DNA of 64,000 nt. Origin: Acanthosepion esculentum. Its lineage: Eukaryota > Mollusca > Cephalopoda > Sepiida > Sepiidae. Where the stretch lies: contig OZ038517.1 of NCBI GenBank assembly GCA_964036315.1, positions 23,345,162 through 23,409,161 on the forward strand. The letters run 5' to 3'. This document shows, one piece after another, positions 37,101-51,500 of the stretch. The position numbers and the translations under genes were made by a program. The notes beneath the pieces were generated by a model, which saw only the letters and a list, made by a program, of their open reading frames with translations, did no database searches and was not told the origin of the DNA. The first letter of the stretch is position 1; every line of letters starts with the position of its first letter.

Positions 37101-39048
37101 ACACATTTTGGTAAGTTAATTTTCAAAGTGTTTTCTCTCATGTAATCAATACAGTAAAACATGTTCATTTTTTTTTTTGTTTTTTTTATTGCCTTGCAGG
37201 TAAATGTTGCAAGCAAAGGAACACCTCAGAAAGAAAATAGTCTGCCTCATACGTCACAGGAAAAATGGGAAAGATCTTTACATATTTTGTATGGGACCCA
37301 ATCTGGATGCTCTCAGGTAAGTTTGTTGAATTACATAATGTGAATAGCGGCTCAGATTAAGTAATTGGAGAGCTGAGTTTAATGAATTCCAGTCAAGTTT
37401 GTTACATTCACCTATGTGCGAATACCCTTGGGAAAGGTATGAATCTATCTCTCTCCTGTCCCAGCTATGGGTTAATAGGACAGACTGGTTCCTATAGTCT
37501 TGTGTGACAACCTAGGAGAAGGACAACTCTGAATTAAAAACTAGAGTGGTTGGCAAGTAAACTGGATCCCCCATCAGACCCTGGTCTGGTGAGGAGGGTA
37601 AATGGAACCCCAGCAGCACAAAAAGAAAGTTGTTAAAGGGTGGAGTCAATGGCCATCAACTTCAACTATGGGTTAAATAGCCTCACCAACCTACAATTGG
37701 CCAAGTGTGGTGAGTATAGCTATAACCTTAAAGACCTGGTCAATCAGGGAGGCCTTCCTCCAAAATGTGAGAAGGTCCTGAATCTGGGTCTAGTGATCTT
37801 TCATTCTTGGTACCTTTTAATGTGCAGCAAGCTTCCCTTATCTTTGGTGGGGATAAGCTCTAAGACTCCCAAGCAGATGCTCAAAACCTAACTTTTATCC
37901 TAAGGACATGTGGTCCAGTGGATAAATGCATTGGTTGAAGTAATCCAAAAAGTGACTTGACCCAAAGAGTTGTGAGTTCAATACCTAGCCACAGCAGAGG
38001 GAACAAAAACTTGGTGAATTGAGCTACTAAACTGAAACTGAGGTATCCAAAAAACCATGGCACATGGAATTAGAACAATCTACTCATGTGAAGTAAATAA
38101 AAGGTTTGGTTTGAAATTCTAACATATATTACCTGAAGAAGGTCGGAGGGTACAATGACTGAAATGTTGCGAATATTGCAGTAAAAATGAGGACAACAGT
38201 CCAAATGATGTAAATTTTGTCCATATCTTCTGATTATCTCCCTTATCTTTTCCAATCTTTGTCTATTCATGTTTTTATCTAGCTGTTATGCAAATATAGA
38301 TTAGGTTCATCTGTGAAAAAGGAATAAACAAATATATTTTTTATTTCAACTTCTCTTTTACCTAAAGATGCAGGTAAAATGGTTGACTCTGTATCGCTCC
38401 AGTAAGTACCTGACTCCTTATCTCCTGCCTTTAAAAGAGCCAGGTCAGGCTGAAAATGGAGTACTCTTTTCATATTTTCCAGTCTCAATAGAGTTCAAAA
38501 AGTGTCCGAGTTCTTGTGGGTGACAAATTATTTTCTCTCTTGCAGGTGAGATGTGGCAAGCCTCTCACTGTTCTATCACTATTTCTATGGAAAGTTCTTG
38601 GACAAACTACATCCTTTGGTTCCACCAAGCCTAACCTTGACAGCTACAATCTGTCATTCCACTTACATTGTAAATAACCATCCACATCCCCTCCATATTC
38701 CATTGGTGAGAAGTAAGTTTCATTTGAACAGCCTCTTCCTGTGAGCAAACTGCTCTGTGGAACAGACTCACAAGAGGATGCATCCCTGCTCATTACCTTC
38801 TTAACCTGTTCAAGTAGAATTAACTGTTATCTTCACCTATCTGTCTATGTAATAGGAAAAAGGGGGGGGGGTAAAAAACAAAACAAAAACTGTTTGACTT
38901 TGGATGACCTCAGAAAGGTTGATAGGTTGTTAAACACAAATAAATGTCCACCTATCTGTATAAACTGCCACCTTAATGTGACCCTCTAACTTGACTACCC
39001 CCCTCTCTTGGACCTTGTACAGGATGAACTTTCTGTAAAAAAATAAAT

Positions 39049-39098
<50 letters not shown>

Positions 39099-41699
39099 CG
39101 GAGATTAAAACAAAAACATTTTAAAAATCACAACACGATAGCAATTGTGTTTCAACACTACAAATGTGTCTCCTTGGGCCATGGTAAATTATGACGGTAA
39201 GTAAATGATCAATTTCAAAAGCAGAATATTTCCACATTTTTTTTAAAGAAAAAGACAAGAAAAAACAATTAAAATGAGGCTTGTGGATTTAACATAACAA
39301 ATCTAAAGAAAAGAAATAGGAATAGGGAAACTATTTTGTATACACGCCTTTTAACCAAATGGTCAGTACTAAGTTAGGCCAAAAGTTCCTCCATTTAATT
39401 AATAAACATTTTCCTTGAAATAATTCTCTTAGTAAAATATTTAACAGAATCACACTAAAACTAAATTATAGCTGCACTGATAATCTTGAAGATTATAAAG
39501 AAACACAATAATAAAATTTTTAACCAATTTAAAAACTTGGATGATAATGCATATTCCAAGATAAATACTGTTGATGTCATTGCAGGAATTCTAACAAATG
39601 CCCATTGCAAAACTAATGTATCACCAAGTATCTTGTTTATCTAAGTACTATTTCTACAATAGAAAATCCGACTGTTGAAAAATTTTATATTGAAAGTACT
39701 AAGAATTCTTTTAAGACTAGATGGTACCAACATATCTTATCCTTCACCACTAGTACTTATAAAAATAGTACATCTCTTTCTAAATATTTTTGGAATTTAA
39801 AAGAAGTTAATAAAACTCCTGTGGTGAAATGGAAAGTATTGAAAAAAGCTAGAACAAATTGATCTTTTAAATGAACCTTGTTTCTTATGCTTACATGAGA
39901 AAATAGAAATTATCAAATTTATTGATTAAGACTCCTTATTAAACCAAAGAAGTGAACTAACTGTAAATTGTAGGCATAGTTACTTTTTACCTTACAATAT
40001 GGTTAAACTTCAAATTTGATAATGCTTTTTCTTAAAGTAATAATTGGTAGATATACTGCAGTAAACCTTGTATGGTTTACTATTCTGTGTATAAAATTCA
40101 TTTAGATTTAATATTGCTCTGTATTGATGTCTAGTTAGTATTATTAACATCTTATATTGATCCACACCCAATATTCTTTCCTACTCCTCTTCTTTCCACC
40201 TTTTCTTCTTCTTACCTTTTTTCATCCTTTTCCTTTACCTCCTACCTTTCCTTTTTAACATCTTTTTTCCTTCTTTTTCTCCCACCTTTTCTCCTTTACA
40301 CCCTTTTGTTCATCCTTTTACTTTTTCTATCTTTCCTTCTTAACATCTTTTTTCTTTCCTTTCCCTCCTACTCCTCTCACCTTTTCTCTCCTTCGTACCC
40401 CTTTTTCATCACTTTTCTTCTCATTTACCTACTATGTTTCCACTTTCATACCCTCTTTTCTTCCTTCTTTCCCAACTAACTTCTCACTTAATACCTTTCT
40501 CCTTTTCTTTTCCCCCCTCTGCTTTTCCTTCCTTCTCCATACCGCTTTTCTTTACTTCCTCTTTATCTATCTTTTCTTCTGCACACTGTTATTTCTTTTT
40601 GATTTGCTTCCTACTGTCTTCACACCCTCTTTTCTTTGTTTTCTTTACCTCCTACCTGTTTTTCCTTCATATCTGCTTTTCCTTCCCCTTTACCACCTAA
40701 TGTTTCTCCTTCATGCCCTCTTTTCTTTCCTTCTTCTTTACCCCTCCCTTTTCTCCCTCACACCCTGTTTTTCTTCCTTCCTTCTCCTTTACCCCCAAAA
40801 CCTTTTCTCTATAACACCTTTTTTTTTCTTCTTCTCTACCTTACTTAGCCAATTCTGTCTCGCTTAATATTTCCACATAGTTTTTGGTCAGAAAGTGATC
40901 TGAGATGGGGAAACAATTATTAGTCATATGTACATACAAGTGGAAGAATAGTATCGATTGTTTTTATTTTTATTTTATTTTTAGAAATTTGCTGAGCTCC
41001 TGGAAATAGAAATTGTTAAATATGGTGTGGATATTGAAGTGACCAATTTGAAGGACTATGACCCTGAAGACCATATCAAGCATTTTGTAAGTGCTACTTA
41101 TACATATATTTGTACTTAAAACTGCAAATAGTATCAAATCCTACATATACTCTGACTTTTCCTGCACATACATACATAGACATTTATTTTTTTCCCTTTT
41201 TATACGGTTTTGTCTGGTTTATTTTTTTTAATGTATTATTTTGAATTTGTCTGGTTGAATTTTATTAAAATGTATCGGTCTGAAGAGGCAGGTAAAAATT
41301 ATCTGTCAAAATAAATTTATTACCATCTTTTGGTAAGTGTTTTGTACCATGAAATATATATATATATATTTGTGTATTAAGACAGCAATCCTCCTTTCAT
41401 GATTTCATTTTTACAAACATGGTCAAGATATGTCCATGTTCAAAGTTAATATTATTAATATTTAATATTTGAAAAATGAAAACATTTTATAAAACATACA
41501 TACAACAAACTATTTCTTATTTTAACAGTTAAAATATAATCCTTAAAAATGGCTAAATGTATAGCCGAAAGTGCTCGGATAAAAAGAACATTCGGACAGT
41601 TTTTATGATTTATCATCCAAAAAAAAATATTATTAGATCGCATGAGAAATTGTATAAAAAAACTGAATGAAAGTACCTTGTCTGTCGTTTTCAATGAAA

Positions 41700-41737
<38 letters not shown>

Positions 41738-42381
41738 AATGTTTACAAAAAATTCTGTCTGATTAACGATAATAATAATTATCAATGTGTATCTATATAT
41801 TTCTTGTTTCATTTGTAGGGCCTATCAGTTTTAAACCTTTAAGAAGCTTAAGTTGAAGAATAATTGTTCCTGTCTACCTCCTAAAGAAAAAAATAAATTG
41901 ATCAACAAGGCAGTAGTATTAATTGCAATTTTTATATGGTATAGTTTTTGTCAAAGTAATGGGTATCAGAAGGAGAGAAAGAGACTCAGATTGGTGTTGT
42001 ATTAGTCTCTCTACGTCTTTCCTGATGTATTGTCTTAGACACAATACCTGAATTCCCATTAGAGAATCAAGGAGTAATGACTGACGTTAATTATTGTAAG
42101 AATCAAGGAACTGGTTTCTTTAATTTTAAGCCAATTCTTTTTAATCAATAAAAATCAGTGCCTGTCTGCATGTGTGGCAATATATAAGTGGATACTGAAG
42201 TCGACACCAAGTGGCAACAATGTTTCATACTTGAACTCAATATTCAGGCCTGAAGCTTACACTCGAGCATGAAAGACACTCACCCCTCTTTGTTCACTTT
42301 AGTGTCCACTTAGATGTCGACATATGCTCTATCCCAAATTGAGTTCTTTCACCCATTAAAACTATATTTTTATCATATATT

Positions 42382-42449
<68 letters not shown>

Positions 42450-42496
42450 AATAATATTTCAATTTGTGGGTGGGTGTGTGTGTGTGTATATTTATT

Positions 42497-42538
<42 letters not shown>

Positions 42539-42564
42539 AATATTTCAATTTGTGTGTGTGTATG

Positions 42565-42596
<32 letters not shown>

Positions 42597-45500
42597 TACC
42601 ATCAACATCATGCAAAATAACTGAAAACCTTGATCTAGATCGTTCATCCTGAAGTAGTGCACAATGTTACAACACTTTGGACTGAATCACGTTGCACATG
42701 AAAAATTCGAGATGTCCATAAGCGTCTAGATATTAATTTCCCTGGAAATGTTGTCAGAGAATTTGATGTAATGTCTAATGACGGCGGTTGAATTCGTGTA
42801 AGTAGGGAAGACCTTTAAAATCATCAAAGATGCCACACACAGAGAGAAGTCATACCTAAGACATTATGCAGCATTTATGTAACAACTACTGCAGAGATGT
42901 CCTACATTGCTACAACTGCACAAGAGAGTGTAAGACTCTAGCTGAACCAAAAAGCCATATCCAGGCTACTGATATATGAGGATGGATAGAGCAATGATAT
43001 TGGTTGATATCAAGTCACAGTGATCACATATATAAATATTTATACATATAGAGAGAGGAACCAATTTTCTGTTTAAAATATTCCTTTATTCCATTTCAAG
43101 CTTTAGGGAATTCAGTTTTTTTCCATTTTCAGTATAGAATTTTGTTTTCCCCCCTGTTTTTATTTATGGAATTCTGTTTTTGCTTCATTATAATACTTTG
43201 TGAGAAAGTGTAACAGTATGTAAATGTTATTAAAACAAGAAAATAAAATTATTGAAATTTTTGGAAAAAGTCTAATTTGTAAAATTTGGCTCTCTGAAAT
43301 GACAAACTGCACCCAACCTCTGTCAGAATGTGCGATAGAAGAAAGGATAAAATGAAGACAAGTTTTGCAAGCATGAGCATAAAAATATATTTTTTATAGT
43401 AAAAATACCAGCAATACATTTTATAGTAGAATGACCAACAATACATTTTATCTGTAGTTGAAGGCACCCAATCATGTTCAAAATATTTAGATGTTGTCAT
43501 TAAATAACCCATAGAGGTTGATATGCTGCTAAACAAAATCAATAATGACGACTAGAAAGCCCCATGATAATTTCATGGTTTTCCTATTTTAATATTTTGA
43601 TGAATCTTAATTAAGTTAATGATTGACTAAGCTCATGGTGAGTTGTACGACAGTAAAATATCTGTGGAAACTCTCTTATTGCATCATTAAATATTTGTGC
43701 TTAACAACTTTAGCAAAATATTACAATAACAATTATAAATAAGAATACTGGTTGTTATTTTAAGAAGTGGGTACAAATGAAAGGATTTGAAATTGACAAT
43801 TTTTGCATTTCACTGAAACATATGTTAAACACTTCTATCTTCTTTCTTTCATTTTCTCACTGAAACCAAGTAGCATCTCTGATATGTCATGTTTTTCCAT
43901 GCAACCGAAATTGAATAGTCTGCTATTTATGAGGTACTGGCAGGAGACATTAAACACTTCTATCTTCCCTTCTTTCTTTCATTTTCTCACTGAAACCAAA
44001 TAGTATCCTTTTACCTCTTTCCACATGACCAAAACAAAATTGTTCATTATTTCTAAGGTATTAGCAGGGTGTAGTGTTCACGTAAACTAATGGAGGAACA
44101 AGTACAATGTTAATAGGATAATGAGAAAAAACTTATTAAATAATATAGGTAATTGGAGAGTTTCAGTTGTTAGTCGCCATCATTTACTTATTGAATCTCT
44201 ATTTGGAACTTTAGGCATTGAGTGATATCCTGGATAGTCACATCAATGTTCTAAAACAGTGGTTCCCAACCCTTTTTTTTGGCCATACCCCATCTGTAAA
44301 ATCCTGATCGATCATAACATATAATTCTTATTTAAAAATTGAATTTATATTCATGTTAAGAGAGCCTAAAAGGTCATTAACTTAACTTTCCTTAAGAATT
44401 TGAGACTGCATATATACAATAATATTGTCATTTAATTTCAGAATTTTACACTGTTTATAAAAATATTGTGTTATATATATATATATAATTACACATGTAC
44501 ATACATCCACACAGATATTTTTATGTATGCATACTGTATATGCACTGTATGTATTAAATCGCACTCCTATGCACGAGAAAAAAAAATCCCCTGTTAATAA
44601 CTCATTCTTGAACTGCCCGTATGTGAGGCGTGCACTCCCCCCCCCACTTTTAGGATCCACAGCTCTAAAGTCAATAGCAACCATTTTGTGGTCCCCCTGC
44701 TCTAAAGTGATTAACATTTGCAGCAAACATTCATGATAAGTATTGTAATACAAATGACTCAATACGAGTTGTCTCCCCTTTAATCATCCTCGTTAACACT
44801 CCTCACGGCGACTTTTGTTCAAAGCCGACTGAAGTTATACCAGTTTGTTACATAAATGATCTGTTTCTTCATATAGGTGAAGTTGTCTCATTTATTTCAC
44901 TGTTCACCTCTGATTCGTGTCTAAAGCTCATTAGCAAATCAGATACATAACACATAAGTAGCACTGATTTTGAAAGCCGCTGACTTTTATATCAGGAAAA
45001 AAAAGATTAACCAATTGCCTTGAGTTTTCATCTTTAACACAACCACTGAAATAAATAGAATTCATTTCATTCATAATAAAAAAAAAATATTTATATGTTT
45101 AAAAATAAGATGATAATAGTGGTAACTTAGTTTTATGTATAGTCATCTTGAATTTGTCTTGTCTCACAAGGCCAAAAACATTGCCAATCTGGTTCATTGA
45201 GAAAACATTTGCTGACCCCTGATTTTGATCATGAATTATAGCTTTCAACAAAATTATTAAATTAGGTCAGCTTTCATAAACCTGTTGACATTTTTCTTTT
45301 CTTTTTCTAGAGGGATCCAAAACGGGTATATGTCATAATAATTTCCACTTTTGAGGAAGGCTCACCTCCAGAAGATGCTGCTTGGTTTTATAAATGGCTA
45401 AAGGAAAGTGCTGTAGATTTCCGGGTCCAAAAGAACTTTCTGGAAGGAATGAAATATGCTGTTTTTGGTCTTGGAAGTTCAGTATATAAAGGAAATTACT

Positions 45501-48500
45501 GTCTTGTAAGTAATTAATTATTTAATTTTCTAGGTTAGTGTTATTGGTTTTTAGTATAAAACAAACCAGTGAGATGATTTTTTTTTTGTTTTTTGTTTTT
45601 TTGATAAAATTGTGTGTTTACTGAAAAATTATTTTGTGGACAAACAAGACAACAATTGTGTGTCTACTACCGTAGCTCTCTCTCTCTCCTGTTTCTGTCT
45701 CTCCTTTACTTCTTCAGCTTTCTTGAGTAATTCTAACATTACAGGTCATTCAGCTATCTTTTCACTCCTTAGTTGGCTCCAGTCTTGATAGGTTTTGATT
45801 TAGGTTTCCCCAAATCTTATGATATTGGGATTGATGGTGAAGTCTAGAAGTGGGCCCCTTTATGTATGTTGTGTACCATAGTTAAGAATAAATGATTCTC
45901 AAATTATGGCCATGCTAACTTTTGTCTCTTTGTCTCTTTCAAGAGCAACATTGGGAATCAGGCTGGAAGAACTCCTTAAAAAAAAACCGCAACACTGACA
46001 ACAGGTTTATCCAATATAAAGAAAAACTGGTGAATAAAATTTCTCTATTATCTATTGAAGGACTAAGCTCTCTACTTGCTGGATTATTTAGATGAGGATC
46101 GCAATCACGAGTCATGTAATGATTATTATGATCGTAGGGGCACCACATGTACTGCAGCTGCAGTAATGTTTCCTGGGTAATGGGGCCCCAACCCTCTCTA
46201 GGCTGGTTTGAATTCAGAGTTTTTCTTCTAGACTTGTTACCAACCAAGGCTATAGGATCCAGTCTGTCCTGCTATTTACCGATAGCTGGGGGAGAAGAGA
46301 TGCATTTATAATTTTCCCAAGGGTATTAGCATGTAAGTAGATGTAAAGAACTCAACTGGAATTTGAACTCGGCTCTCCAATTACTCAATCCGAGCCACTA
46401 TCCATTAATCTACTGTAAAGGCATATCATAATCAGATGATTCAGAATATTTTGCATGACTTATCACATCTTTCAGGAAAATTGTGCATTCCATCTTGAAA
46501 GACTAATTACAGTTGCCATGCTAGTGAAATCTGATAAGAATATAAAATTAAGTTTTTCGTATGAGTTAACAACAAAAATTACATAAAATGAGCTAACCAG
46601 TTATTGCTCCTCATTTGTCAAGAGCAAGCAAGAAAAAAAATGTCTATCATTAGAGTTTTTGACTGCAACACTGAATTGAAGAGGATATTATAAATAAGGC
46701 CACAAAAAGAGACATAGTTCTTTTATTTTTATGTGCTGTGTCCTTTCAGGACTTAGGTGATCATAGCTCTCCACTTCCTCCATCCCTTGTGGCTCTCAAT
46801 AAGTTTCATCCTTCTGCCACCTCCCCCAGACCACGTTCTGTCATCCACTTGCTTAAACCCACCAGGTATGTCATGCGTTGCTTTCCCTTGTCTCTCTTTC
46901 CTTCTATTCGACCTGTGAGTATCAGATTTTCCAGAGCCCTCCTTTCTCATTACATGTCCCAGAAACTTCAGCAGCCTCTTCCAGATGTTAAATATAAACT
47001 TCCTTGTTTGCATCATCTCCAAGACCTCATCATTGCTCACACGCTCGGTCCATGATATCCTCAGCATCCTTCTGTAGAACTACATCTCCATTACTTCGAG
47101 TCTCTTCTTCATCTTTGAGGAGACTGTCCAGTCTCCTCAAAGAGGACAGATGTGATGTAACAGCTCAATACTCTTTTCTTTGTCACCAAAGAAATCCTCC
47201 CGTCATGCAATACTCTGCCCAGCTTTTAGAATGCATCCTTGGCTATCCCAATACGTCTACAGATCTCAATGTCATACTTAGCGTCTTCTGTCAGAACACT
47301 TCCCAGGTATTTAAACTTCTGCACCTCTTTGGTTTTATTGTCCTCTACCTGCAAATCGTATTTCAGACTCATCTTTTTACTGATGGCCATACATTCTGTC
47401 TTCTTGTAGTTTATGCTTACTCACTTCTCACTCTCCTTTGCCAGTTTCTGTGTGAGGTTTTGTAGAACTAGCAAAATGGGAACTAGGATCATTAAAAAGA
47501 AAGAAAAACACAGAGAGAGAGAGAAAATGTGGTCAGCACTTACTGCTTCTCACTCATCAGAACTTGATCAAGAAAAGTAAAATTTTCGTGAGCACTGACT
47601 AAAAAGAGAAACCCGTGTAGAAAGGAAAAAGGTAGTTTTTATCTTGATCTCAAGTGTTTTAGTTTGATATACCAGCAGATGGTTTCTTTTTCAAGTTCAG
47701 TCTTCTAAGTAACATACACTTTCACCAAAGGGGAACGATAAAGTAAAAGAGTGGATGAGGGGTTTTTGGAGCCGAAGTGAAAACGATACTAGAAATAGGG
47801 GATGTCCCTGTTTGTATTCAGTAGTGCTGAGGATTAGAGAAAGAGGGAGTTCTGGTCTGCCATTGGCAGGGGGTGGACAGACATGGTCGCTGTGCAGTTA
47901 GGAAGCCACCATTTCGTATTTCCAACCAGCACATCGGAATATGTAGATGGGCGAGGAGTTGGTGGTGGGGAGCTGATGTAGCAGACGTTGTCCCAAGTAT
48001 TACCTACCTACCTATCCACCTGGATGAGAAGGCAAAACCCTGAATGAAACACCTACATATAACATGGGGAATCAGGGTTTGGATTCTTATTTCTCAATGT
48101 GGCGTTTGTCTTCAATCATGATAACTGGTGAACATGCAGCATGCCTTTTCCTAGGTTTCGGTGCAGACCAATGAGACGGAGAATCGGAATGCAACATGGG
48201 ATGATCATTGGCTGGTTGGTAGAAGCTTGGGCGAGTATTGTTTTATGTTTGCACATGTAAAGGAAAATATGTGCTTATCAATCGGATATTAAGACAGGTA
48301 CATTTTTATAAGCAAATAACATTCAAACAACCATTTCTTCTGTTTGCATGAAGTTTTTGCCATGATTTTATGAAAATAGTTTCAAAGGCTTTTAAATGAT
48401 AGTTAAAATGTGATCCGTGTAAAATATGTCCTCAAGGAAGGATGATGCACATTCCTGATTTTTTAATAAGTAATAAGGTGTTCTGCAATAGCAGACCCGG

Positions 48501-51500
48501 ATGTGATGGCACAATTATTCAAATGATCTAGTAAACTCTTTTTAATAGATGCTGGTACATGCTGAGCAATTCTCATCTCAGTGGTCTTACTTATGTCGTC
48601 AGATTCACATTGTCACTTGAATATTTTTTTTCGCCTGAACCTTTTCCATGGAAATAGTGATAGAGCAGTGAGAGGCTTGCAATGTCTTGTCTGTAAGAAA
48701 GTGGTGGTATGTGAATAATTTGTCACCCACAAGGACGCAGAGATGCTTTTAGACTGGAAAGTGAAGATGGGGAAGCTCCTGTTGATGTATAGCAGTAGTA
48801 CTCCATTTTCGGCCTGATTTGGCTCTTGTAAAGGCAGAGGATAGCAGAGATGCTTTTGGGGTCTATCGAGACTGGAAAGTGAAGACTGGGCAGCTCCTGC
48901 TTATGTATGGCAGCAGTACTCCATTTTCGGCCTGATCTGGCTCTTGTAAAGGCAGAGGATAGCAGAGACGCTTTTGGGGTCTATCAAGACTGGAAAGTGA
49001 ATACTAGGCAGCTCCTACTTCTATATGGCAGCAGTACTCCATTTTTGGCCTGATCTGGCTCTTGTAAAGGCAGAGGATAGCAGAGACGCTTTTGGGGGGC
49101 TCTATTGAGACTGGAAAGTGAGGACTGGGCAGCTCCTGCTTCTGTATAGCAGCAGTACTCCATTTTCGGCCTGATCTGGCTCTTGTAAAGGCAGAGGATA
49201 GCAGGGACGCTTTTGGGGTCTATCGAGACTGGAAAGCAGTACTCCATTTTCGGCCTGATCTGGCTCTTGTAAATGATAGCACAAGGAGTTTGTTACTTAC
49301 TAGAGCAGTACAGGGAACTGACCATTTTTTCAGCATTTTTAGTGATGGATCGTATTTACATGCTCCACTTGAGGTTTAGGTTGTGTTTAAGGCTCAATAG
49401 GTGCTGAAGGCAAGGGGCCTTCCTGAGTGAACGTCCATTCATCATGATTGGTGATATCTCAGGGTCTGATCAATGATGATGGAACGTAACTAGTTTGGTT
49501 TTTGAAGATTTGAATGTAACCAGCCAGTCCTCTTCTCTAGATGTTAGAGTGAGATTGGAGGCGAGATCAGCTGGAAAGTGAAGACTGGGCAGCTCCTGCT
49601 TCTGTATGGCAGCAGTACTCCATTTTCTCCGCATCTAGAGTTTTGGAGTTACACATATAGTAGTATCATCAGCATAGATAGTCACTGATGATTGAAGTAT
49701 ACTCTTAGGTCTGAGAAGCGACCTCTGGGGGATACCTGTATTGGTTGCTAGGGCCCTGGGAATTAGGGAACTGGTTTTGAAGAGCTGACAGCTACATGAC
49801 ATTGAAACAGGTTCTTGTATGATTACTGAGCTTAAACAATATAGAGCTTAGTCAGTACTTATATGGGTGACTGCTTGGGAATACCAGATGCTGTAAGCAT
49901 AAGCTTGGATATGTGGGTAGGATAATGGATAATCACTTGGAATTGTTAGGTAGTCAAGATCCAATCCAAGCTAGGTTCATTATATTCACTTACATGAAAA
50001 TACACCTCTTCTCTCCTCAGTTAATTAGTAAGACTTTTATCACTAAATCATTATTTAAAAAATGCTTATAATATATTTATAATCTAAAAATATTTTCTTT
50101 TTTTTAAATAACTTGAAAAGGGTTGATAAGCTGTAGAAAATGAATGAATGAATGAATCCCTCAAATGTTGATTAACTACACAGGCATGTCTTTTAGATTT
50201 ATTTACATTTCTAACACTTTCACCCCAACCCCTCAACCTCCGACGTCTTACTCTCTGGGTTGAGGTGTCTACTTGGTCTTAACCAAACTTAAGGGAGTGA
50301 CTGTAGGTCCCCTGAGCATCCGTAGATCATTCGACCGGTCCACTGGTTTAATCCTGCTTCCTGTCCATGTTGTTTGGTTTGATCCAGAAAGCAGAAGTGA
50401 TGTTCATCCATTCATGGTCAACTGAAGATGTAGACACGGCTGGAGAGTCTGTGCTAAGAAATTTAGAATGCACCAAAGAAAAATATATCTGCAGAAAGTC
50501 GGACAAACAACTATTCAATGGTTGAATTGTTAATGTCCTTTATGTAGCAGAAAAGAATAGTATAGAAAAGAAACGGGTTACAGAAAAGAAAATAATTGAT
50601 GTAAAAACTCATACACTGGATTCTAGACAGAGAGAAAGTGGGTTGTGATTAGCTTGTTGTGAAATCATCTTAGAAAGATATACGACTCTCGTGATGGAGA
50701 GATAAATATTTCTGTGCTCGGCTTAAAGTTTATAGTTGCGTTTCTCCTCTGCGGTAGTAACAGTAGTAGTAATCGTCGAGGTAGCAGAAGCATCGGTACT
50801 TAACAGTATATGTTAGCGGGGGTTTTGTTCCAAATCCCTGACGTCACTTCGAGTCTTCGATATCTCTCCACCCAGCTCGACTGCACTCGACGACAGATTA
50901 GCCCAAAAACAACCTTTTGATTATTGTAGCTTGTTCGATATTTCCATTTCCAGTGGTAGTAATAATAGTAGCAGTAGCAGTCTTAGATTGTTGGAGAAGT
51001 AATTCGCTTCTTCGTACATATATCAACAAAATATGTTAGCGGGCGACCTCTCTCTACCCAGCTGGACTGCACTCGACGGCAGACGAGCCAACCACTCTTT
51101 CAACAGATTTCTGTGCACATTTATATAGATAAACCTGGCTGATCATAAATTAACCCTTGGTCCGCACACAATTATCACGAGTGCTGCCTTCAACCCAAAA
51201 CCATGTGAATTTCAAAGTTCCTCATAGCCTTAGTAAGCGCTATTTCAAATTTTAACCGATAAAAATTATCTCGATCATCTTTCATTGTCTTCCTAATGAC
51301 CCAATTCCAAATGGGCTGGATCAGATTCCCATCAGTAAACAAAATTGTTCTGATCTAATTTCGCTGTTCAAATCTACCCCAATTTCAATAAAAAAAAAAA
51401 AATACATGTGTGTGTTTTTGTGTCTGGTTCCCAAACTCTCTGGAACGTAAATGTAGAGAAACTACCGTGATCACAAAGTGAGGGATCAGTTCATATATTG

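Noticed and set aside
40434..40867. Phe/Ser/Leu-rich membrane proteins
   Set aside because: They lie in a polypyrimidine tract; composition alone explains the ORFs.
45170..45230. hAT element ending ctgacccctg
   Set aside because: The matching left terminus was not found nearby, so no element can be bounded.
46738..47465. Plus-strand ORFs of 105 and 153 codons
   Set aside because: They are shadows of the minus-strand RTE reverse-transcriptase relic, which has recognisable motifs.
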